Assembly: GCF_014196625.1 (NCBI RefSeq) | Contig: NZ_JACIDZ010000008.1 | Span: 62,001-126,000 of the forward strand | Direction: 5' to 3' | DNA from: Martelella radicis | Lineage (GTDB): Bacteria; Pseudomonadota; Alphaproteobacteria; Rhizobiales; Rhizobiaceae | DNA length: 64,000 nucleotides | Shown here: positions 52,063 to 63,009 of the stretch, piece by piece | How positions within the stretch are numbered: position 1 is the first letter of the stretch | Layout: every line of letters starts with the position of its first letter | Made by a program: the position numbers and the translations under genes | Notes under the pieces: generated by a model | Databases searched by the model: none | Told to the model about the DNA's origin: nothing | The model's input: only the letters and a program-made list of their open reading frames with translations

Positions 52063-52959
52063 TCAGCCGACGGGATGTTGTGGCGAGGCTTCGAGAAGGC
52101 CAAACAGGAAACGGCCATAGGCGGTCTTCTTGAACTTTTCGGCATGGCTTCGCAATTGATCCCCGTCGATCCAGCCCTGGCGATAGGCGATCTCCTCGGG
52201 GCATCCCGATTGCATGCCCTGACGAACGGCAAGCGTGCGAACGAAGTTGCCGGCATCAAGAAGGCTTGAATGGGTACCGGTATCCAGCCATGCATAGCCC
52301 CGGCCCATGCGCTCCACGCTGAGCGCGCCGTCCCTCAGATAGCTTTCCAGCAGTGTGACGATCTCAAGTTCACCGCGGGGAGAAGGCTTGACTTCGCGCG
52401 CGCGTCTCGGTGCATCGCCATCCAGAAAATAAAGTCCGGTTACGGCATAGTTCGACGGCGGAACCTCGGGTTTCTCGATGATCTCGCTGACCTGGCCCTC
52501 ACCGTCAAAGGCAACGACGCCATAACGTTCGGGGTCGGCAACATAATAGCCGAACACCGTGCCTCCCTCTTTCCGGCCGTCCGCCTTTGCCAGAATTTCC
52601 GGCAGGCCGTGGCCGAAATAGATATTGTCGCCGAGGATCATGGCGGATGGCGCGCCGTCCAGGAAATCCTCAGCGAGAATATAGGCCTGCGCCAACCCGT
52701 CGGGAGAAGGCTGTACGATATAGGTGAACGCCATGCCCCATTGGCTGCCGTCTCCCAGAAGCCGCACGAACTGCTCCTGATCTTCCGGCGTCGTTATGAT
52801 CGCGATCTCGCGGATCCCGCTCAGCATCAGGACTGAAAGCGGGTAATATATCATCGGCTTGTCGTAGACCGGCATAAGCTGTTTGGAGATCGCAAGCGTC
52901 AGCGGGTAGAGCCGCGTTCCGGAGCCGCCGGCCAGTATGATGCCCTTCCGTGATGTCAT
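52063..52959 (-). CDS. rfbA: Glucose-1-phosphate thymidylyltransferase
   Basis: RmlA of 298 residues, which makes dTDP-glucose from glucose-1-phosphate and dTTP. The nucleotide-binding GGSGTRLYPLT and the runs SKQLMPVYDKPMIYYPLSV (abbreviated from the family core), ILGDNIYFG and WLDTGTHSSLLDA are intact. It overlaps the rfbD stop by four bases and is the last gene of the rfbC-B-D-A unit on the minus strand. Confidence 0.95.
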   Translation of the reverse strand: MTSRKGIILAGGSGTRLYPLTLAISKQLMPVYDKPMIYYPLSVLMLSGIREIAIITTPEDQEQFVRLLGDGSQWGMAFTYIVQPSPDGLAQAYILAEDFLDGAPSAMILGDNIYFGHGLPEILAKADGRKEGGTVFGYYVADPERYGVVAFDGEGQVSEIIEKPEVPPSNYAVTGLYFLDGDAPRRAREVKPSPRGELEIVTLLESYLRDGALSVERMGRGYAWLDTGTHSSLLDAGNFVRTLAVRQGMQSGCPEEIAYRQGWIDGDQLRSHAEKFKKTAYGRFLFGLLEASPQHPVG

Positions 52960-53804
52960 GTTCTCACCTCAAGCTTTGCGATCACATCCTCAAGCTCGGG
53001 CTTCCAGTCGGGCCGTGAGAGGCCGAAGACGTTCAGCGACGAACAGTCGAGGCGTGAATTCAGCGGCCGAGCGGCCGGCGTCGGATAGTCGGATGTCGGA
53101 ATGTCATTGACCCTGACGTTCTTGCCGGCGGTTTCGAAAATGGCCCGGGCGAAATCCGCCCAGCTCACATCCGGGCTTCCCGAAAAGTGATAGATGCCCG
53201 ACTTTTGCGGTGTGGCGATCAACTGGCGTGCCATCGTCGCGCAGGCCCGTGCGATCGAACGGGCAGACGTCGGTCCGCCGATCTGGTCAGCGACCACATT
53301 GAGGCTTTCGCGGGTTTCGGCAAGCCGTAGCATGGTTTTCACGAAATTGCCGCCGAACGACGAAAACACCCAGCTTGTTCGCAAGACCGCAAACGCTGCG
53401 CCGGATGCCTGAATGCCCTTTTCTCCCGCAAGCTTGGTGCGGCCGTAGGCGCCGAGCGGCTCCACCGGATAGTCGGGCGGAAAGGGCGTGTCACCATTGC
53501 CGTCAAAGACGTAGTCCGTGGAGATATGAACAATGGGAATGCCGAGCGTTGCGCAAGCCTCGGCCATGGCGGTCGGAGCATCGCCATTGACGATCATGGC
53601 CCTGTCTTCGTCGTCCTCGGCCTTGTCCACCGCGGTATAGGCGGCAGCGTTGATGACGGCGTCGGGACGCGTCGACAGGATATGCTCGGCGCAGGCCTGC
53701 GGATCCGAAAGATCGGCATCATCGCGCGAAAGAAACCGCGCATCCGCGATGATCGCCTGGAGTTCGCAGGCCACCTGGCCGGATTTTCCGAATACCAGGA
53801 TCAT
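52956..53804 (-). CDS. rfbD: dTDP-4-dehydrorhamnose reductase
   Basis: RmlD of 282 residues: [10 protein letters not shown] nucleotide motif, [10 protein letters not shown], and the catalytic YGRTK. It makes dTDP-L-rhamnose with NAD(P)H. ATG 53804 (MILVFGKSG) gives the normal N-terminus and overlaps the rfbB stop; a longer frame upstream is only the rfbB 3' end. Confidence 0.94.
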   Translation of the reverse strand: MILVFGKSGQVACELQAIIADARFLSRDDADLSDPQACAEHILSTRPDAVINAAAYTAVDKAEDDEDRAMIVNGDAPTAMAEACATLGIPIVHISTDYVFDGNGDTPFPPDYPVEPLGAYGRTKLAGEKGIQASGAAFAVLRTSWVFSSFGGNFVKTMLRLAETRESLNVVADQIGGPTSARSIARACATMARQLIATPQKSGIYHFSGSPDVSWADFARAIFETAGKNVRVNDIPTSDYPTPAARPLNSRLDCSSLNVFGLSRPDWKPELEDVIAKLEVRT

Positions 53805-54844
53805 GATTTCGCCCCCAGTCTTTCCCCCACGCCCTTGCGGCTCAGCAGGTTTCGCCACCAGTCCTCGTTGTCGAGATACCACTGGACCGTTCTTTCAAGG
53901 CCCTGCTCGACGGAAACGGAAGGTTGCCAGCCGAGTTCGGTGCGCACGCGGGTCGGATCGATCGCATAGCGCATGTCATGACCGGGACGATCCGTCACGA
54001 ATGCGATCTGATCGGCATAGGAGCCGGATGCAAGCGGCCGGCTCCGATCCAGGATCGCGCAGATGGTGTTGACGAGTTCGAGGTTGGTGCGTTCGTTCTC
54101 GCCGCCGATATTGTAGCTGCGGCCGGGCTTGCCCCGACGGACAACGGTCAGGAGTGCGTCGGCATGATCTTCGACATAGAGCCAGTCGCGAATATTCTCG
54201 CCCTTGCCGTAGACCGGTATCGCTTTGCCCGCCAACGCGTTGAGGATAACGACCGGGATCAGCTTCTCCGGAAAATGATAAGGTCCATAGTTATTCGAAC
54301 AATTGGTGATCAGCACCGGCAGGCCATAGGTCTCGTGCCATGCGCGAACCAGATGATCCGATGCCGCCTTGGACGCCGAATAGGGCGAGCGCGGATCATA
54401 GGCGCTGTCCTCGGTAAACATTCCCGTCGGGCCAAGCGAGCCGAACACTTCATCCGTCGAGATATGGTGAAAGCGGAATTCCGACGGCCGGCCTTCGGCT
54501 ACCCAATAGCTGCGGGCTGCCTCGAGCATGTTATAGGTACCGTTGATATTGGTCTCGACGAAGTCGCCGGGACCATCGATGGAGCGGTCGACATGGCTTT
54601 CGGCCGCCAGATGCATGACGGCGTCCGGCCGGTGTTGCGCGAAGATGCGGTCAAGAGCTGCCCGGTCACGGATATCGGCGTGCTCGAAAACGTAGCCCGG
54701 ATCGTCGGAAACGCTTTTTACATTATCGAGACAGGATGCATAGGTCAGGGCATCGAGATTGACGACGGCATAGCCTTTGGCAATGGCCGCGCGAACCACG
54801 GCTGAACCGATAAAACCGGCGCCACCGGTGACGAGGAGTTTCAT
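53801..54844 (-). CDS. rfbB: dTDP-glucose 4,6-dehydratase
   Basis: RmlB of 347 residues, an extended [11 protein letters not shown] (6-13), catalytic Asp131-Glu132 in STDEVFG and Tyr155-x3-Lys159 in YSASK. It converts dTDP-glucose to the 4-keto-6-deoxy sugar. Nine bases separate it from rfbC upstream in the operon. Confidence 0.95.
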   Translation of the reverse strand: MKLLVTGGAGFIGSAVVRAAIAKGYAVVNLDALTYASCLDNVKSVSDDPGYVFEHADIRDRAALDRIFAQHRPDAVMHLAAESHVDRSIDGPGDFVETNINGTYNMLEAARSYWVAEGRPSEFRFHHISTDEVFGSLGPTGMFTEDSAYDPRSPYSASKAASDHLVRAWHETYGLPVLITNCSNNYGPYHFPEKLIPVVILNALAGKAIPVYGKGENIRDWLYVEDHADALLTVVRRGKPGRSYNIGGENERTNLELVNTICAILDRSRPLASGSYADQIAFVTDRPGHDMRYAIDPTRVRTELGWQPSVSVEQGLERTVQWYLDNEDWWRNLLSRKGVGERLGAKS

Positions 54845-54853
54845 GCTGGTCCC

Positions 54854-55462
54854 TCAGAATGAAAACGGATTGTCAAACGCGGCGAAAGACGGCGCCTCCC
54901 GGTCCTTGGCGGAGACCGTGAATTCAATGTCTTTCAGCGGCCAGTCAATGCCGATATCAGGATCATCGAAGCGCACCGCGCCGTCACATTCAGGCGCGTA
55001 GTAGTCCGAACACTTGTAGATGATTTCGGTATCCGGTTCGAGCGTCATGAAGCCGTGCAGAAAGCCCTCCGGAACCAGCAATTGTCTGCCGTTTTCGAAG
55101 GACAGCTCGACACCGTACCACCGGCCGAAGGTCGGTGATCCCTTGCGCGCATCGACTACAACGTCAAAGAGCCGGCCGTGACCGCATCGCACAAGCTTGG
55201 CCTGGGCGTGCGGCGGCGCTTGGAAATGCAGCCCCCTTACCGTGCCGACAGCGCTGGAGAGCGAATGGTTGTCCTGAACGAAATCGATCTCGATGCCGAT
55301 GTCCGACAACGTCTTCCGGTTCCAGCTTTCGGAGAAGAAGCCGCGCTCATCGCCAAAACGCCTGGGCGCCAATAGCATCAGGCCCGGAAGAGGCAAACGT
55401 TCCGTATACAAATTTTCACTCCGCAGAGATGGAGACCAAAACGGTCTGTCGTTGGAAAACAC
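54854..55462 (-). CDS. rfbC: dTDP-4-dehydrorhamnose 3,5-epimerase
   Basis: RmlC cupin of 202 residues, with the active-site His79 in VRGLHFQ, the VVVDAR strand and the Tyr/Cys region YKCSDYYAPE. It is about 20 residues longer at the N-terminus than the usual protein, so an internal start is possible (none with a clear ribosome-binding site was picked). First gene of the rfbC-B-D-A operon; its promoter must lie in the 195-base gap to the UDP-glucose dehydrogenase gene, where nothing else was recognised. Confidence 0.92.
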   Translation of the reverse strand: MFSNDRPFWSPSLRSENLYTERLPLPGLMLLAPRRFGDERGFFSESWNRKTLSDIGIEIDFVQDNHSLSSAVGTVRGLHFQAPPHAQAKLVRCGHGRLFDVVVDARKGSPTFGRWYGVELSFENGRQLLVPEGFLHGFMTLEPDTEIIYKCSDYYAPECDGAVRFDDPDIGIDWPLKDIEFTVSAKDREAPSFAAFDNPFSF

Positions 55463-55657
55463 AAAGGAAATTCGGGCGCGACCATGCCAATTCCGGCTTC
55501 ATTACGCAAGCAAATGTGTCTGGTCGCACGTTTCAGGCCCAACGCTCACCGACGGCCGGCGGCATGGGATCGACGGCATGGGATCTGCTGCCGTTCGACG
55601 ACGGCGAAGCCGAAGGCTCAGATGCTCGAGTTTCGCGGCGGCGGTTCAGGCCGCTGG

Positions 55658-56824
55658 CTAGTCATAACCGAACAAATCCCGCGTAAAGACCTTATCGCTC
55701 ACATCCCGGATCTCGTTGGTAACCCTGTTGGCGACGATGACGTCGGCTTGCTGCTTGAAGAGTTCGAGCTGATTGACAACCTTTGAGCGGAAGAATTCGG
55801 GGTCCTTGAGGACCGGTTCGTAGACAATGACGCGGATGCCCTTGGCCTTGATGCGCTTCATGATGCCCTGAACGGAGGAATCGCGATAATTGTCCGAACC
55901 GGCCTTCATTACCAGCCTGTAGATGCCGACGGTCTCCGGATTCAGGGCTATGACGCGTTCGGCGATGAAATCCTTGCGCGTGGTATTGGCATCCACGATG
56001 GCCCGGATCAGGTTTTGCGGCACTTCCGCATAATTTGCCAGAAGCTGCTTCGTATCCTTCGGCAGACAATATCCCCCGTAGCCGAAAGAGGGATTGTTGT
56101 AGTGGCTTCCGATCCTGGGATCGAGCCCGATGCCGTCGACAATCTGACGGGTGTCCATCCCGTGTGCCATGGCATAGCTGTCAACCTCGTTGAAATAAGC
56201 CACGCGCATGGCGAGGTAGGTATTGGCGAAGAGTTTGATCGCCTCCGCTTCGGGCGGATTGGTGAACAGTACGGGCGTGTCCTTTTTGATCGCACCCTCG
56301 AGAAGGAGACCGGCAAATCTGCGCGCGCGCTCGGAGCGTTCGCCGACAACGATGCGCGAGGGATGCAGATTGTCGTAAAGCGCATGGCCTTCCCGCAGAA
56401 ATTCGGGCGAAAAGATAACCTGATCCGTGCCGAACTCGCTGCGAATGCGTTCGATATATCCAACCGGGATCGTTGACTTGATGACGATGGTCGCATCGGT
56501 GTTGACGGCCCTGACCGCGCGGATGACCGCTTCGACCGAGGACGTGTCGAAGTAATTCGTTTCCGTGCTGTAATTGGTCGGGGTCGCGATGATGACAAAA
56601 CAGGCGTCCGAGAAAGCCAGGTTCGGGTCGGTCGTCGCGGTCAGCCGGAGCGGACGGTTTTTGAGGTAGTCCTCGATCTCGGCGTCAATGATCGGGCTTT
56701 TCCTGGCATTGACCTGAAGGACGCGCTCCTCGTTCAGATCAACGGCGGTGACATCGTGATTCTGGGAAAGCAGGACCGCGTTGGAAAGTCCGACATAGCC
56801 AAGTCCGGCGACAGCGATTTTCAT
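55658..56824 (-). CDS. ugd: UDP-glucose 6-dehydrogenase
   Basis: Nucleotide-sugar dehydrogenase of 388 residues, the same length as E. coli Ugd. [13 protein letters not shown] binds [12 protein letters not shown] and [11 protein letters not shown] (catalytic Cys253) are intact. It oxidises UDP-glucose to UDP-glucuronate for surface polysaccharide. It is on the same strand as, and upstream of, the rhamnose genes. Another UDP-hexose as substrate cannot be excluded from sequence. Confidence 0.92.
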   Translation of the reverse strand: MKIAVAGLGYVGLSNAVLLSQNHDVTAVDLNEERVLQVNARKSPIIDAEIEDYLKNRPLRLTATTDPNLAFSDACFVIIATPTNYSTETNYFDTSSVEAVIRAVRAVNTDATIVIKSTIPVGYIERIRSEFGTDQVIFSPEFLREGHALYDNLHPSRIVVGERSERARRFAGLLLEGAIKKDTPVLFTNPPEAEAIKLFANTYLAMRVAYFNEVDSYAMAHGMDTRQIVDGIGLDPRIGSHYNNPSFGYGGYCLPKDTKQLLANYAEVPQNLIRAIVDANTTRKDFIAERVIALNPETVGIYRLVMKAGSDNYRDSSVQGIMKRIKAKGIRVIVYEPVLKDPEFFRSKVVNQLELFKQQADVIVANRVTNEIRDVSDKVFTRDLFGYD

Positions 56825-57051
56825 GATCAGCTCTCAAAATCAATAGGTTATTGTGCTGTGAAGTGTCCTTGGTCGGCGCGGCACTGTTGCGCCGAAGCAT
56901 CCGGTCGCCCGGACTTTGCCGGCATGTTTCCGTCGATACCGCGTTGCGGCAATTGGCTGGACGAACAAAGGCCGCTCAAGCCGGTCGAATTGAAATGCTG
57001 CGGCACGCTACTCCGGTTTCGCATTCACTTTCAAGGCTCATCGGTCCCCGG

Positions 57052-58878
57052 TCATAACTGGTAGTAGAACGGCGCCAGTATGGCAAAGACAAGGGCCATG
57101 ATGATGACCAGCGGAAGCCCGCCGCGGATGAAGTCCGCGAAGGTATAGTGGCCGGGGCCCATGACCATCAGATTGGTCTGATAGCCCATCGGTGTTGCGA
57201 AGGAGCAGTTGGCGGCAAAGATGACTGCGGCGGCAAAGGCAAGCGGCGGCGCGCCGATACGGCCCGCCATGTCCAGCGCTATCGGCATGAAGAGTGCCGC
57301 TGCCGCGTTGTTGGAGATCACGTTGGTCAGGATCGCCACGGCGATGAACAGGATCGTTATGGCGATGGCGGGCGAAGAGCCGCCGGACAATGCTATCGCG
57401 CCGCTTGCAATAAGCGATGCTCCGCCGGATACCTCCAGCGCGGTCGCCATGGCGATTGACGTTCCGATCAGCAGGAATATCTGCCGGTCGAAGGCGCGCG
57501 CGGCCTGCTGCAGCGTGATGCAGCCCGTCGCGATCATGGCCAGGGCGCCTAGAACGGCATTGACAGCGATCGGCGAAACGCCGGTTGCGGAAAGAAGCAC
57601 GACGGCCGCGAAGATGAGCGCTGCGACAAGAGCCCGGCTTCGCGGCGGAACCGACTGGGCGGAGTGTTCGAGCAGCAGGATGTCGTGATTGCCCCGCATC
57701 GACATGATGTCGTCTTCGATGCCGCCGAGAAGAAGCGTGTCACCGGCCTCGAGCCTCAGGAATCCGAAAGGTCCGCGGCCCATCCGGTTCTTTCGCCTGA
57801 TCCCGACGATGGAAACGTGAAACTGGGGCTGGATGCCGCAGAAACGCACCGTCCTGCCTTCAAAGCGCGAGCCCGGGGCGATCACGGCCTCGGCAAGGTG
57901 ATAATGCGGACCGGGCCTGCGAGGGGCGCTTTCGCCAGGGCTTTCAGGATCCTGGCCGAATGTCACCGCTTCGCCGCTGGCGATGACGTCCAGAAAGGCC
58001 TTGCGGCTTGCGGCGACTTCCAGCAGGTCGCCGGGCAGAAGCCTTATGTCGTCGTGAAATGGCGGCAGAAGCACTTCGTCGGCGCGCACGATGGAATGCA
58101 ACGAAAACGGAGCGATCTGGGGGAAAAAGCCGGAACGCGGCGCAAGTCCGGCGAACCGGCTTGTCGCGGAAATCGCGATCTCGCCGACAAACTGCCCGCC
58201 ATCGCCGTTCGTGCTGGCATCATGTTCGGTCTTTCTTGCCTGCAGCACGCGAGGAAGAAACAAAAGAACATAAACATAGCCGACAAGCGCCAGTATGACG
58301 CCCAGACCGGTGATGTCGAAAAGACTGATATGAAGGCCGCGTTCCGCGGCGATGCCGGCGGCAATCATATTGGTGGAGGAGCCGATAACGGTTGTCATGC
58401 CGCCAAGGATCGTGACGAAGGAGAGCGGCATGAAGATCTGGTAGGGCGGAATTTTGAAGCTCGCGGCCAGCGAGGTCAGCACGGGGATGAAGATCACGAC
58501 GACCGGCGTATTGTTGAGGAAGGCCGATGTCGAACCGGCGGCGACGAGAATAAGGGCGATCCCGGACCGCGGCCGGCTTCCGCAGAGCCGGCTGGCATGC
58601 CGGGTTATGCCTTCCATGGCATCAGTCGCAAACAGGCCTTTGCCGACGATCAGAAGGGCCAGAACCGTGACGAGCGCGGGCGAAGAAAAGCCGGACAGAA
58701 GCTCCGCGGATGACAGGCTTTCTCCATTGTCACCTTGATAGGGGACGAGGCCGTAGATTGCCAGAAGCGCCGCAAGAACGCCAAGCGACACCGCTTCGAT
58801 TGAAAAGCGGTCGGTGGCGAACGCGATAATCGCGCCCAAAACAACGAAAAGCGTCGAAGTCAGATAGAAATAATCCAA
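57052..58878 (-). CDS. SLC13/DASS family anion permease with two TrkA-C domains (probable sulfate transporter)
   Basis: A 608-residue membrane protein: an N-terminal group of helices, two cytoplasmic RCK-C (TrkA-C) domains (about residues 200-410) and a C-terminal helix group. The repeated transport motifs SAFLNNTPVVVIFIPV and TNVISNNAAAALFMPIA are present. Bacterial members of this architecture often carry sulfate. Its divergent pairing with cysD and cysNC supports sulfate uptake, although dicarboxylates cannot be excluded. Confidence 0.88.
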   Translation of the reverse strand: MDYFYLTSTLFVVLGAIIAFATDRFSIEAVSLGVLAALLAIYGLVPYQGDNGESLSSAELLSGFSSPALVTVLALLIVGKGLFATDAMEGITRHASRLCGSRPRSGIALILVAAGSTSAFLNNTPVVVIFIPVLTSLAASFKIPPYQIFMPLSFVTILGGMTTVIGSSTNMIAAGIAAERGLHISLFDITGLGVILALVGYVYVLLFLPRVLQARKTEHDASTNGDGGQFVGEIAISATSRFAGLAPRSGFFPQIAPFSLHSIVRADEVLLPPFHDDIRLLPGDLLEVAASRKAFLDVIASGEAVTFGQDPESPGESAPRRPGPHYHLAEAVIAPGSRFEGRTVRFCGIQPQFHVSIVGIRRKNRMGRGPFGFLRLEAGDTLLLGGIEDDIMSMRGNHDILLLEHSAQSVPPRSRALVAALIFAAVVLLSATGVSPIAVNAVLGALAMIATGCITLQQAARAFDRQIFLLIGTSIAMATALEVSGGASLIASGAIALSGGSSPAIAITILFIAVAILTNVISNNAAAALFMPIALDMAGRIGAPPLAFAAAVIFAANCSFATPMGYQTNLMVMGPGHYTFADFIRGGLPLVIIMALVFAILAPFYYQL

Positions 58879-59316
58879 GTTCGTGCGACCTGAAAATTCG
58901 CGTCAAATTTTTTTTGCAAATACGAAGGCTTTCGTAGCAAACATGAACGCCTTTCGCTACTGCGGGCGCGTCAGATTGACTTCACAATCGCGCTGTGAGG
59001 GAAAGTTAATTTTTCGGCGCGTCGCGAATTGACTTCGGCCTTTTGCCGATCTTGCACGGGTCCTTCTTCTATGAAAGGATAATGGCCGAAATTCAAATTC
59101 TTATTTGATTTATTTTCAGCCGCCACGGGTAACTGTTTCAGTCTCCGTCGTTGTTCCTGGCTTTCGGCGCCTTTTTTGATCGGGCCGGCCGAACGCCGAT
59201 TTTGTCGCGGAAAGAGAAAACTCAGGAATGTAAAATTTGTCGGTTTAGGCTACGCCCGCAACAGGCTGAGGTTTTCGCTCGGCGCCAATCTACAGAGTTC
59301 AGTTTCAGGAATCGCA
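58879..59316. other. 438-base divergent intergenic region, SLC13 / cysD
   Basis: AT-rich gap between the divergent anion transporter and cysD genes. It contains one clear dyad (58921-58936, listed separately) and a low-GC stretch at about 59085-59120. No small gene is credible here. It must hold both promoters, but no confident -35/-10 pair was chosen. Confidence 0.55.
58913..58941. promoter_or_regulatory. Dyad operator candidate ahead of the SLC13 transporter
   Basis: TACGAA-ggct-TTCGTA (58921-58936) is flanked by TTTGC on the left and GCAAA on the right, making an extended inverted repeat. It starts about 35 bases upstream of the transporter start codon. It could bind a sulfur-status regulator; no matching regulator gene is in the window. 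Confidence 0.45.
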
Positions 59317-60216
59317 ATGTCTCTTACGCACCTGCAGAGGCTGGAAGCAGAGTCCATTCATATTTTCCGCGAAGTGGCGGCGAATTTTACAAGACCGGTC
59401 ATGCTTTATTCCATCGGCAAGGATTCATCGGTGATGATGCACCTGGCCAGAAAAGCCTTCTATCCGGCAAAACCGCCCTTTCCCTTTCTGCATGTCGACA
59501 CGACCTGGAAATTCAAGGCCATGTACGCGTTCCGCGAGCGGATGACCCGGGAACTCGGCATTGATCTGCTCGTCCATGTCAATCCGGAAGGGGTCGAGGG
59601 CGCAATCAATCCGTTTGACCACGGCTCAAGCACGCATACCCACATCTGGAAGACGGTGGGCCTGAGACAGGCGCTCGACAAATACGGTTTCGATGCGGCC
59701 TTCGGCGGGGCCCGGCGCGACGAGGAAAAATCGCGCGCCAAGGAACGTATCTTCTCCTTCCGCAACGCCCAGCATGCCTGGGATCCGAAGTCCCAGCGTC
59801 CTGAGATGTGGAAGACCTACAATACCCGCGTCGGCAAGGGTGAATCGATCCGCGTGTTCCCTTTGTCGAACTGGACCGAGCTCGATATCTGGCAGTACAT
59901 CATGAAGGAGAATGTACCGATCGTGCCGCTTTATTTTGCGGCAAAGCGCCCCGTCGTCGAAAGAGACGGGATGCTGGTCATGGTCGATGACGAGCGCATG
60001 CGGGTTAGCCCCGACGAAAAGGTCGAGGAGAAGATGGTCCGGTTTCGCACCCTTGGATGCTATCCTTTGACTGGCGCCGTCGAATCCGATGCCGTTGACC
60101 TGCAGGGCATTGTCCGTGAGATGCTGACGGCGCGAACCTCCGAGCGACAGGGCAGGGCGATCGACAAGGACGAAGCCGGTTCCATGGAGAAGAAAAAGCG
60201 CGAGGGATATTTCTGA
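59317..60216 (+). CDS. cysD: Sulfate adenylyltransferase subunit 2
   Basis: CysD of 299 residues, a PP-loop ATP pyrophosphatase ([15 protein letters not shown]) with the family runs [10 protein letters not shown] and [18 protein letters not shown] (shortened where quoted). With CysN it makes adenosine 5'-phosphosulfate from sulfate and ATP. ATG 59317 is the family start; the open frame upstream has no similarity. One base is shared with the stop/start of cysNC. Confidence 0.95.
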   Translation: MSLTHLQRLEAESIHIFREVAANFTRPVMLYSIGKDSSVMMHLARKAFYPAKPPFPFLHVDTTWKFKAMYAFRERMTRELGIDLLVHVNPEGVEGAINPFDHGSSTHTHIWKTVGLRQALDKYGFDAAFGGARRDEEKSRAKERIFSFRNAQHAWDPKSQRPEMWKTYNTRVGKGESIRVFPLSNWTELDIWQYIMKENVPIVPLYFAAKRPVVERDGMLVMVDDERMRVSPDEKVEEKMVRFRTLGCYPLTGAVESDAVDLQGIVREMLTARTSERQGRAIDKDEAGSMEKKKREGYF

Positions 60217-62114
60217 TGACGGATCTCTCCGATTTTTCCGGCGACATGATAGAGTATCTTGCCGTGCAGGAACAGAAAACGCTGCTGCGTTTTCTCACAT
60301 GCGGATCGGTGGATGATGGCAAGTCGACCCTGATCGGCCGCCTGCTTTACGATACGAAGCTGATTTTCGAGGATCAGCTTGCCTCGCTTGAACGCGACAG
60401 CGCAAAACACGGCACGACCGGCGAAGACATCGATTTCGCCTTGCTTGTCGACGGCCTGGAATCTGAGCGGGAACAAGGCATCACGATCGATGTCGCTTAC
60501 CGTTTTTTTGCAACGGCGAAGCGGAAATTCATCGTTGCCGATACGCCCGGCCATGAGGAATACACTCGCAACATGGCGACCGGAGCCTCGACGGCGGACC
60601 TCGCGGTCGTGCTCGTGGACAGCCGGCAGGGTATCCTGCGTCAGACGCGCCGTCACTCCTACATCGCGTCATTGCTGGGGATCCGCCACATCGTCGTTGC
60701 GATCAACAAGATCGACCTGATGGGTTTTTCTCAGGAGGTCTATGATCGGATCGTTGCAGACTACATGGAGTTCGCAAAGGACCTCGGTTTCGAGACGGTC
60801 GTGCCTATTCCCATGTCGGCGCGCTACGGCGACAATGTCACCGTGCGCTCGGAGAATATGCCATGGTATAAAGGCCCGGTTCTTCTGGAACATCTGGAGG
60901 CGGTTCCGGTCGAATCCGACATGGTCGAAAAGCCGTTCCGCATGCCGGTTCAGCTCGTCACGCGGCCAAACCTCAATTTCCGCGGATTTTCGGGGCAGCT
61001 TGCTTCCGGCAGGATCGCCGTGGGCGACATGGTGACTGTTGCGAAATCCGGCCAGGCCTCGAAGGTCAAGCTGATTTCCACGATGGATGGAGATCTGCCT
61101 TCGGCGGAGGCGGGACAGGCTGTGACGCTTGTGCTCGAGGATGAGATCGAGGTGTCGCGTGGCAATATTCTGGTTGCGCCAGAGGCGCGGTCCAGCGTCG
61201 CCGACCAGTTCCAGGCCAAGGTTATCTGGTTCGATGCCGAAGCGATGATCCCCGGCCGCTCCTATATCCTGCGCACCGAGGCGGATACGACATCTGCTAC
61301 CGTTACCGCACTGAAATATCATGTAAACGTCAACACATTCGCGCATGAGGCTGCCAAAACCCTGCGGATGAACGAAGTTGGCGTCTGCAATTTCTCGACC
61401 CAATCGCCGATCGCTTTCGATGCCTACAGGGACAATCGCGCAACCGGCAATTTCGTCATCATCGACCGCCTCACCAACAAGACGGTCGGGGCGGGCATGA
61501 TCGATTTTCCGTTGCGCCGTTCCCAGAACGTCCAATGGCAGGCCGTCGATGTCAACAAGCAGGCCCATGCCGAACTGAAGGCCCAGAAGCCTGCTGTGTT
61601 GTGGTTTACCGGGCTGCCGGGATCGGGCAAGTCGACCCTGGCCAATACGCTGGAAAAGCTTCTGCATGCCAAGGGCAAGCATACCTATCTGCTCGACGGC
61701 GACAATATCCGCCACGGGCTCAGCCGTGACCTCGGCTTTACCGCCGAGGACCGCGTTGAAAATATCCGCCGCGTCGCGGAAGTTGCGCGGCTGATGGCGG
61801 ATGCAGGCCTGATTGTGCTCGTCTCGTTTATCTCTCCCTTCCGTTCCGAACGGCGCCTGGCGCGCGAGATGATGGACGATGGCGAGTTTATCGAGATCTT
61901 CGTCGATACGCCTCTCGAAGTCTGCGCCGAGCGCGATCCGAAAGGCCTCTATAAGAAGGCACGGGCCGGTGAGATCGAGAATTTCACGGGCGTTTCGTCG
62001 CCCTATGAGGTGCCGGAAAGCCCTGAGGTCCATCTCCACACCGTCGGGCACGATCCCTTCGAGCTTGCAAGCCGGATTGAGGACTATCTCACGCGGATGG
62101 AGCGGAAGGACTGA
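60216..62114 (+). CDS. cysNC: Bifunctional sulfate adenylyltransferase subunit 1 / adenylylsulfate kinase (CysN-CysC, NodQ type)
   Basis: A 632-residue fusion. The N-terminal CysN GTPase (residues about 20-430) shows [26 protein letters not shown] and NKIDLM, followed by EF-Tu-like beta barrels. The C-terminal CysC kinase (about 450-625) has [12 protein letters not shown] and FISPFRSER. It couples GTP hydrolysis to APS formation and phosphorylates APS to PAPS, the sulfate donor. In rhizobia such fusions feed either cysteine synthesis or sulfation of surface or Nod molecules. Confidence 0.94.
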   Translation: MTDLSDFSGDMIEYLAVQEQKTLLRFLTCGSVDDGKSTLIGRLLYDTKLIFEDQLASLERDSAKHGTTGEDIDFALLVDGLESEREQGITIDVAYRFFATAKRKFIVADTPGHEEYTRNMATGASTADLAVVLVDSRQGILRQTRRHSYIASLLGIRHIVVAINKIDLMGFSQEVYDRIVADYMEFAKDLGFETVVPIPMSARYGDNVTVRSENMPWYKGPVLLEHLEAVPVESDMVEKPFRMPVQLVTRPNLNFRGFSGQLASGRIAVGDMVTVAKSGQASKVKLISTMDGDLPSAEAGQAVTLVLEDEIEVSRGNILVAPEARSSVADQFQAKVIWFDAEAMIPGRSYILRTEADTTSATVTALKYHVNVNTFAHEAAKTLRMNEVGVCNFSTQSPIAFDAYRDNRATGNFVIIDRLTNKTVGAGMIDFPLRRSQNVQWQAVDVNKQAHAELKAQKPAVLWFTGLPGSGKSTLANTLEKLLHAKGKHTYLLDGDNIRHGLSRDLGFTAEDRVENIRRVAEVARLMADAGLIVLVSFISPFRSERRLAREMMDDGEFIEIFVDTPLEVCAERDPKGLYKKARAGEIENFTGVSSPYEVPESPEVHLHTVGHDPFELASRIEDYLTRMERKD

Positions 62115-62914
62115 TGCGGAAAGCGGACATGAACCAGGTCTTCGTCGAGGCGGCGCTGGAAGCCGGCAAGGCCATCATGACGATCTACGAAGGCTGCATC
62201 GATGTTTCCTACAAGGACGACGCATCGCCTGTCACGATCGCCGATGAAAAGGCCGAGGAGATCATCCTGGGCCATCTCGGCAAGGCGTTTCCGGATATTC
62301 CGGTTGTCGCCGAAGAGTCCGTTGCTGCCGGACATATCCCGGACATTTCCGGAGGGCCTTTCTTTCTGGTCGATCCGCTGGACGGCACGAAGGAGTTCAT
62401 CAACAGGCGCGAGGATTTCACCGTCAACATCGCGCTGATCGAAAACGGCGTGCCGGTTGCGGGGATTGTCTACGCCCCGGCGCGGGGCGTGGCCTATCGC
62501 ACAATGCAAGGCGGTGCGGAGAAGCTGAGCATCGTCGACGGCAGGGTGACGGGTTCTGTTCCGATTTCCTGCAGGCAGAAAGGGGACGCGCTCGTCGCAG
62601 TCGCCAGCCGGCTGCACAACAATCCGGAAACCGAGGCCTTCATGCGGAAAATTGGCGTGACAGAGTTCACGTCGGTCGGCTCGTCGCTGAAGTTCTGCAT
62701 TGTTGCCGAAGGCCTTGCCGATGTCTATCCGCGCTTCGGGCGGACCATGGAATGGGATACCGCTGCCGGCGACGCTGTGCTGAGAGCCGCCGGCGGAATG
62801 ACCTATTGCACAGACAACACAATTTTCGTGTATGGTAAGACCGATCAGGCCGGCGACAGCGATTTCGCCAACCCTTTTTTCGTGGTATGGGGAGCTTTTA
62901 CCGATCTGGCTTGA
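62114..62914 (+). CDS. cysQ: 3'(2'),5'-bisphosphate nucleotidase CysQ
   Basis: Inositol-monophosphatase-fold phosphatase of 266 residues. The Mg-binding motifs are present: VVAEESV, DPLDGTKEFINR and the late EWDTAAGDAVLRAAGG. It removes the phosphate from PAP left after sulfotransfer or PAPS reduction. The start shares one base with the cysNC stop; a second in-frame ATG lies at 62129. Its coupling to PAPS synthesis means a heavy sulfate flux is expected. Confidence 0.93.
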   Translation: MRKADMNQVFVEAALEAGKAIMTIYEGCIDVSYKDDASPVTIADEKAEEIILGHLGKAFPDIPVVAEESVAAGHIPDISGGPFFLVDPLDGTKEFINRREDFTVNIALIENGVPVAGIVYAPARGVAYRTMQGGAEKLSIVDGRVTGSVPISCRQKGDALVAVASRLHNNPETEAFMRKIGVTEFTSVGSSLKFCIVAEGLADVYPRFGRTMEWDTAAGDAVLRAAGGMTYCTDNTIFVYGKTDQAGDSDFANPFFVVWGAFTDLA

Positions 62915-63009
62915 CTTTCACGGCATGAAGTCAGCATGATTTCAATCGAGACATATTTAGACGATTTTCATTTTATGGTTTTTGCAGCGTCATTTCAAAA
63001 AATGGCTTG

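Noticed and set aside
51820-52269. Plus-strand frame of 149 codons bridging liuC and rfbA
   Set aside because: It overlaps the 3' ends of two confident genes and has a low-complexity product; no evidence of a real gene in the 172-base gap.
55463-55657. Small gene between rfbC and ugd
   Set aside because: Plus-strand frames here run into the ugd 3' end and show no conserved features; treated as a promoter region.
60669-62051. Minus-strand frame of 460 codons opposite cysNC
   Set aside because: Shadow of a strongly conserved gene; no domain, no ribosome-binding site.
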